Part shown: piece by piece, positions 57,545 to 64,000 of the stretch
How the letters are laid out: each line of letters begins with the position of its first letter
How positions within the stretch are numbered: the first letter of the stretch is position 1
Origin: Dicyema japonicum
Lineage: Eukaryota > Dicyemida > Rhombozoa > Dicyemidae
DNA: 64,000 nucleotides
NCBI GenBank assembly: GCA_011109175.1
Contig: RDEW01000061.1
Location: 64,244 to 128,243 of the forward strand
Direction: 5' to 3'
Made by a program: the position numbers and the translations under genes
Notes under the pieces: generated by a model
What the model was told of the DNA's origin: nothing
What the model saw: only the letters and a program-made list of their open reading frames with translations
Databases searched by the model: none

Positions 57545-58310
57545 CACTTTTGTATAATTATTTATTTCATCAAAGGTGGAGTTGAATAAATAATGAAACA
57601 TTATTTAAATATTTTTAATAAATTGTGTGTCGATTGATTAATGGATAATCCTCCGCCTTATTCGGCTGAACAAGAAAATGAATGCCCTCCATATTCCCAG
57701 GGACCGACTGCCACCACTCAGTTTACAACCAATCCGAATGTGACTGATGTGCAACCTCAGATTACCACAAATCCAAGTGTTCCTAATGAACATCCTCATC
57801 ACGGAGTTGTTGCTTTCTTTCAAAATAATGGAATATGTAGAAGTTGTGAAGTATTTATTAATGTAATAAATTAGGTCGGCTACATTGTGTCTTCCTACAC
57901 TTGTTGTGGGATATATTTAGGAATTATCTTTTTTCCTATAGGAATCATTTGCTGTATATTGATGACTGAAAAAAAGTGTTCTTACTGTGGAATGACTTAT
58001 GGCTAATTTAGTTACATTATTTTTATTAACTGTTTATTAACCTTATTAAAAAGAATCTTATTATTCATTGATTTTTGAGTGAGTATCAATTTGAACCCGA
58101 CAAATATAGACCGACTGTATGTGTTGAGGTCTAAACAAGGTCGTGGTCTAGATAATCTTGTGCTAAACGGGAAGTTACCGAAGTAGGTCACATGCTTATT
58201 TATAGATCATAATGATAGATATCATTATACGGATCTATGCTACCAGCAGTAGGGGAACAGGTTAGATTTCTATAAGTTTTTTTATATAGAAAACGATCAT
58301 AATTTTATAT
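57545..58310 (+). repeat. tandem segmental duplication, unit 2
   Basis: Aligns with 54535-55300; the two start codons are 3012 bp apart. Similarity covers TTTAAATATTTTTAATAAAT upstream of the ATG, the whole gene including its 24-nt intron, and the downstream block ending near TTTCTATAAGTTTTT. Confidence 0.8.
57641..58006 (+). CDS. BRI3-like membrane protein, copy 2
   Basis: Same two-exon structure and 113-aa length as copy 1, with a 24-nt intron at the same place. MDNPPPYSAEQEN, CRSCE before the intron, membrane segment GIYLGIIFFPIGIICCILM, and KKCSYCGMTYG at the end. All four cysteines and PPPY are kept, although about 40% of residues differ from copy 1, which suggests both copies are still under selection (inference). 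Confidence 0.87.
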
Positions 58311-58528
58311 TCAAGCAAACTATAAAGACTATAACTAAAAGAACTGTACTCAGAACTGGTTCTATGCAGATAACACATACCTCATCTCAAAAAAGCTGAT
58401 TTTGTCAATTCTAAGGATTTAAGATCAATCACATGTTTGTCTGGCTCGTTTTAACATTTGATTAGCAATTTAATGTAAAATAAATTTTCTTATCTTTCAC
58501 TTCCTTCTTAGCCTTATAATTAGTAATA

Positions 58529-59199
58529 CATTCCAACCTCGCAAATTGGCCAATTTTGTTCTTTAGATTTTTGTGGCCAATTTAAACAAATAAAATCAAT
58601 AATTTTGAAGAACAATAACAAAGATTTTTTAGATAAAATGTCTTAAATTAATAAAAAACGTATTCATGTTTATTAAAATAAAATTTAATTCCTAATTGTT
58701 TCTTTTTTTGCTACAATAATGCTCGCTTTGTACTTTCTTACTTAAGAAAATAGAGAAACTTTATGTTCATTTTCAATTTAGACTCTACTACATCCATTCA
58801 TTCTTTAATTTCTGTTCAAGTTTTGGAAACTTTGGCTTAGATGCAGCTTTAAAAAACGGTTGATATTTTTAGAATCTTTCAATGTAGCATCCTTCTTCAG
58901 TAAAAGATTATTTATTATTTTTTCGATAACGTCTTTTGAAACAAGTTCGAGAATCTATCAGCTAATTTCTGGCACAAAATAGCATTATTTTCTTCTATAT
59001 AATTTATAATTTGAGTTTTTTCATTAAAAGTAACGCAAATACATCGTCCACAAGAAGCATTGGATGTTAATAAATTTTTCATTTTTTTCAATTTTTATTA
59101 AGAATTGGCCAATTAATTAGGAGAATAGGATTTTTCTTAGAAATTTTTTTTCCAAAATGTGGCCAATTTAAAAATTGACCAATTTGCAAGAATCGACTG
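58529..59199 (-). mobile_element. pogo/Tigger-like DNA transposon, internally deleted
   Basis: Terminal inverted repeats: left CATTCCAACCTCGCAAATTG, right (reverse complement) CAGTCGATTCTTGCAAATTG, both continuing into G(G/T)CAATTTT; flanked by TA on each side (58527-58528, 59200-59201), the Tc1/mariner-class target. On the minus strand a decayed frame reads CVTFNEKTQIINYIEENNAI and KVSKT, KMNIKFLYFLK, resembling the CENP-B-type helix-turn-helix N-terminus of pogo/Tigger transposases. The catalytic DDE domain is absent. Confidence 0.8.
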
Positions 59200-59201
59200 T
59201 A

Positions 59202-59700
59202 TATTCTTCCGTATTCTCAGTTATTTTTTGAGATGGTCAGTTACCACAAGCATTACCATATGGCTAGGATTCCTCACCAGTATCCATCTCCCTTTTAACA
59301 GATCTTGAAGTTTTATATACGAGTCTCTAACGATTAATTTATAAAATTAGTCATTTTGTTCTGTATCACCATTTTCATTAGCTCTATCAGATAGTTTTCT
59401 TAGGTGCGAGCTTCTTATTTAAGTCTTATAGCGCAAGCTTGATAGCTGCTCTTCTTGTCTTTTCTTAGATATTATCTGGTTTTTCCTAGAGGTGTATTAC
59501 CAGCCATCATATCCGTAAACAAGCGAAGGGAAAATGAGCCGTTAGAACATGCAACCATAAGGACAAATGTTCATTTTTACCAGGAAGGGATGTATTCAAG
59601 TTTAATAGAAATGTATTCTGATTATACACTCAGAGAAAAATAATCCGATGTTGAGATAACTGCCTTCTATTCATACCTTCCTGAAAAGTTTACAAACTTC
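59202..59700. other. unassigned
   Basis: One 62-aa plus frame (59455-59643) of no known family. May include the 5' UTR of the next LINE. Confidence 0.35.
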
Positions 59701-62700
59701 AGAAAGTTTTCAACAAACATTATGGCAATGTTCGGTCCCACCTATTCGTGAACAGTAGTTTCATTTATAAAATCAACAAAATCTTCTCAGAGAATAAGAC
59801 TGACTGATGAATACTTGTCATCTGATCCAGGTCGGAACTGCTAATACATTTCAGATATACGAAAACTTGTCATGAAAAAGAGGCACCCCAGGACAAAACA
59901 AAAAACTGAAACTGAAAACAAATCTATTCCTCACGATCCTCCAGCTTCTGAATACTCATAAAATGTGTTTATACAGATTTCTGTTACATCGAGTAAGGGA
60001 GCCATCAAAATTTCTAACGTGCTGTACTCGTTTGAATTGACGGAGTCTATCAGATTGAGTCACAAAAACTCCGGGATCTTCCGTCTCGAATTCAGAAAAA
60101 AAGAGGACAAAAGGAACTTTTGTGAACACGTGAATGCTACTTCACCTTTTGGTCTTGGAAACCATTGCTTCAGTGAAATCCAAGTGAGACCGTTCGAAAT
60201 TGTGTTGAAAAACCTGCCCTTTTCGATTGATGATAACGACCTTTATGAACTTGTCAAGTAATTTGCTTCCTTAGTACGAGCATATGCCGTTTCTACTCAG
60301 TCGGCACCTAAAATTCGTCGAAAATCGAACGATGTCCTACCCAATATAACAGAGAAGGTATACACAGAAATATCGGAGATTATGTTACGACTATACTATC
60401 TGTGCTCGATTGTACATGTGGATTTAATGGAGATGGTGACCTTGGCTTTGAAGAAGCAAGGTCACCCAAATGTTTGAAGCAAGGACTAAAAATAGTGCTA
60501 GTGAATGCCTGATCTCTAGGGAAACGGCATAATGAACTAGCACTACTTGCGAGGGGCTCCAAGATCGACATCTGGGTGGTCAATGAGACTAAATTAAAGA
60601 AAGTGAATAGTAATATAATTGCTGGATACAATTCCGTTGACATTTTATTAAGGCTGGAATGGGAACGCCTATTTTCTACCGGGACTGCCTCCGAATTCGT
60701 AATTCAAAAGTCGATTGTGATGTATTGTGTGAATTTGTAAGCATGGACGTTTGTTGCGACGGAGTATGGATTAGTGATGGAGGTCTGTACTCTAAGAATC
60801 TTGAAACTTGTTCTACATATATCTCTGAGTTCTACAACAAGAATCCCTATACTATCTTAATTGGCGATCTTAACTCGAAGATTACTAGTTATGGTTGTAC
60901 CAAGAAAAATCAGGATGGACGACGTTTAGAATTATTGTCTGATTCATGTTGCTTTGTGATCCTTACATCGGATGACCCAAATCATTTTTCTTATCATGGT
61001 GAGGACAAACTCGGCGTATTCCTTATTTTGCCAGCTCTATGTGGGAAAGCCAAAACCTCCATGGGATATCAGGAGCGACCATATTCCAAAAAAATCGGTT
61101 ATTAGTATGAGGCCTGATGTTATGGAAGATGTTTTCTTGAGGTTCAACATATTTTATTTGATTCTATCCAATAATTTGTGTTTTTCATTTGATTCTATCC
61201 AACTATAGGGTCTTCAAATACAATAATTTGTGTGTTCTACCGAGAGAGTTTTCAACCATATAAGATATCAATACTGCAAGTCGAGAAGTAGCGAATCTCA
61301 TGCAGTCATATCTTAACCTATATGCTTGGAGGGTGTTTTTAAAAAATAATCATTATTTTGTTTCGCCAATTATTATGAGGCTTATTCGTAAGAGGAATCG
61401 CCTAAAGGCAAAGCTAAGGCGTTGTGTCGACAAAATAGGCGGTGAATTCATATCTGCCAGAATCAGGATGATGAAGGAGGCAATCAGAAGTATATGGAAG
61501 GAGGAAACTGACCGTAGATAGAAGGCTGAGGCTGCAAAAATTTATATGTAGAATCCCTTTTTTTGGAAATGCTATCAGAAGATAATGTGTCCGAAGTCGG
61601 GAGCAGAAAAAATTATATTGAATAAACCAGATGGGGAAGAATGCATGATGGAGGAAACACCTTCGATATTCAAGGATCAGCACCAAAAAATTCAGATTGT
61701 GGATACGTGGAGTTTGATCCCTGATGACAAAAAGAAGGTGTCTGCCGATATATTTTAACGCTCCGACGAGGAACTGCCTATTGCTGATAGCACTGTCAGC
61801 GTCTTACAAGTGATGACGGCTATCAGGGAATGCAAGGTCAATGCTCCAGGATATGACCACATATCAATGAAACTTTTCAAAGAGGGTCCGGATATTTTGT
61901 TTGACTATCTGCGATGTCTTTATGATGGGTGTTTACGACTTGGCCACCTCCCGTTAATATGGAAGAAAGCTGTTGTGAGGATGATTTCAAAACAAGGGAA
62001 GCCAAAGAGAGATCCGGCAAGCTACAGACCAATTAACTTAATATGTTCTTTCGCGAAAGTATTGAACGTATCATTTTCAAAAGGCTAAGCAGACATATAG
62101 AAGAGAATGACTTTCTGATTCCGGAGCAGTGGGGCTTTCGTCCCGGAAGAGGCTGTGCAGACTGTTTCTTTCTATTGAATTCTAAAATCATAAAAACAAA
62201 AGATTCTTAAGAAGCGAATAAACTTATTATTCTTGAAATCTCGAAAGCATTCGACAGTGTATGCCATGAATCGTTGTTAAAGCAGCTTGTATCGCATGTG
62301 CTCCAAGATGCCTATTTGTTTGGCTAAGAAATTATCTTCAGGAACATAATCTTTTGTAAAGGTGTGTGGAAATATATCTGATGCAATATCATTCAAGAGA
62401 GAAGTACCATAAGGTTCATTATTGAGCCCTATTTTGTTTAATATATTCATGGCGAGTTTTCCACGTCCGAGGAATATTAATACTAGTCTTCTTATTTATG
62501 CGGATGACGTAATCGTGGTGGACACATCTCTAAAATATTCTATATGTGAAGGAAAATCTGGGACTATATGAACCAGATTGAGCAATGGTGCAACTTGAAA
62601 GGGTTAAAGCTCTCTGCTGAAAAATCATGCGCACTTCGAATAAGCAATGTAAAAAAGCACCTGAAACAAGAATACACACTGGGAGTAAACAGTGCACACA

Positions 62701-63200
62701 GCCTGTTTTACCTGGGGGTCAACTATGGACACGCAGGAGATTACATGGACGACATAAAGGGGAGAGAAAGAGAGCTTTTCAGTCCCTCCTATGTACACAC
62801 AAGTTACACGTTAGCCGTAACACCTACCTGTTCATCTTCAAGGGAGTTATTCTCCCTAGCCTACTTTATGGGTGCGAGGTGTGGTTCTTCTCTCTGAAGA
62901 GGTAGAAGATCTTATCCTTCCTAGAGAAGACAAGGAGACTGTAATTAAGCTCTCCTTAAACAAGAAACTGAGAGATTGTCAGAGCGAAGACAAAGACAAG
63001 TGCTAGAACCGATTATCAGGATTTTGGAGAATCGGATCAATAGTTTCAGAAGTCAAAGATCAAGGACACATATATAGAACTGGGAGAACGGTCTGAAAAA
63101 AAATTAAAAAAGGATGAAGGGTTCAGATGTTGATTCCAAGCAGATGTAATGCCCTCCAGAAAACTCCTTAACTCTTGTTAATAAATCGTTATTATTGTTA
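59700..63200 (+). mobile_element. LINE group E (Jockey/CR1-like), ORF1 to 3' end
   Basis: Nearly full-length plus-strand element. An ORF1-like frame (59965-60261) ends in an RRM-like FEIVLKNLPFSIDDNDLYELV. ORF2 shows LARGSKIDIWVVNETKLKK, IGDLNSKIT and SYHGEDKLGVF, RSDHIPKK (APE), then APGYDHISMKLFKEGPD, SYRPINLICSFAKVL, EQWGFRPGRGCADCF, ISKAFDSVCHESLL, LLIYADDVIVVDTS (near 62490), CNLKGLKLSAEKSCAL. The 3' end is near 63195 with a TTATTATTGTTATTCG tail. At least six frameshifts or stops. Confidence 0.88.
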
Positions 63201-63445
63201 TTCGAATTCATCTATCTTCGAATTTGATTTAAAGTAACCTTATATTTCGGTTTTTATCCTTGTGGATTTACAATCTCTACTTTACTCCGGGATTTTACTT
63301 CTCTATTTTCCTTAGGGATTTAACTTTTCTATTTTGTTTCTCTTGAAACAAAACTTATTGGTTGTTTTCAAGTGATAAATTTGTTTTATCATCCCGGACA
63401 GTATCAACGGCCCGGATTCTTATGACATACGACAATTATCAATAC

Positions 63446-63999
63446 CACAGGATCACCTGGTTAATGGAAAGAAAGTTCTTAACAACTGAGTGATCCCAGA
63501 CCGACAAGGGGGTCCTATCTGACGTGGACGAGAATCTTGGATGGCTCTCCAGAAAGGACATAACGTTATCTCGTATCATGGGTGGTTTTTGAGGTATTTG
63601 GTGATGGTATAGTAGAGGGGATTGTTTAGTATAGTAACTGCCCTCAACAACTTCCGTTGTCAACCATCGAAACTGCTTCCAGATTCACGGATACAAAGTT
63701 TCGGCCAATTAATCTCTGGCAGCTACTGGATTGATGACAGTATCCATCGACCACTATTCAATTGCGTAGGTCAAATAACGATTGTAACAAAATTGCCGAT
63801 ATACAGCGGAAAGAGGCCCAGCATTTTTTTGGGGAATTTTGAGATTATCTTCAAGATCCCTAATGTTCGTAAATGCCCCAGTAGTCTAATTTTCAGCATG
63901 TTTTGTGAATGTAAACAATTGGTTAATCGTCATTCTCAGAATGGTTGGTGTGGTCGTAAAGGAATTTTTCATATCGTTACTCGTGGTCTTAGGAATTGA
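63446..63999 (-). mobile_element. LINE group F copy F3, runs off the window
   Basis: Minus-strand 3' end with MSFLESHPRFSSTSDRTPLS, matching F1 (11646 onward) and F2 (51625 onward). The element continues beyond 63999, so its RT cannot be judged. Confidence 0.75.
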
Positions 64000-64000
64000 G

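Noticed and set aside
1-64000. CRISPR arrays, bacterial operons, ribosome binding sites
   Set aside because: Spliced animal genes and non-LTR elements show this is eukaryotic nuclear DNA; no regularly spaced repeats seen.

Overview
The window looks like nuclear DNA from a small, repeat-rich, AT-rich metazoan genome. The best fit is a dicyemid mesozoan (Dicyema-like); this is inference. Nearly every host gene can be rebuilt only by removing GT-AG introns of about 20-26 nt, and each rebuilt gene then has an exonic length divisible by three and a continuous homologous protein. Extremely short introns are known from dicyemids. The gene set (synaptogyrin, claudin-like, Trio/Kalirin-like, torsin, TIPRL, CCDC169) is animal.

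Host genes in order: ArfGAP1 (109-894 +), ALG10 (911-2113 +), a compact Trio/Kalirin-like RhoGEF-Ig-FN3-pseudokinase (4302-7119 -), a p24/TMED protein (13281-13979 +), an SLC25A32-like mitochondrial carrier (17893-18771 +), V-ATPase subunit C (26157-27311 -), a claudin-superfamily protein (29276-30035 +), a synaptogyrin (31520-32088 +), a torsin (36000-37142 -), a CCDC169-like coiled coil (42237-42811 +), TIPRL/TIP41 (43550-44470 -), RBX1 (44995-45365 +) and two tandem BRI3-like genes (54629-54994 and 57641-58006 +). By known family roles most serve the endomembrane system (COPI/p24 traffic, N-glycan synthesis, acidification, vesicle proteins, nuclear-envelope/ER AAA+). Two or three further open stretches (41384-41868, 45450-45885) may be genes but were not recognised.

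The rest, over half of the window, is decayed mobile DNA. I separate several non-LTR groups with local labels. A: RT plus zinc finger plus restriction-like endonuclease, with an N-terminal PHD finger. B: APE endonuclease plus RT, RTE-like. C, E, F, H: Jockey/CR1-like. D: known only from 3' ends. G: R4-like with a restriction-like endonuclease. There is also a tRNA-derived SINE (three copies), a pogo/Tigger-like DNA transposon with terminal inverted repeats and a TA target duplication, and a hAT-like repeat. Nearly all are truncated, frameshifted or nested.

The most interesting points are: the intron system itself, including a 17-nt intron and a 25-nt GC-AG intron; the SINE that carries the 3' tail and hairpin of LINE group B; the minimal Trio/Kalirin protein that appears to have lost kinase activity; the PHD-RT-endonuclease LINE; a perfect 49-nt inverted repeat 8 kb apart; and the BRI3 pair with a conserved downstream block. 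No CRISPR, operon of bacterial type, rRNA or convincing true tRNA gene was seen.
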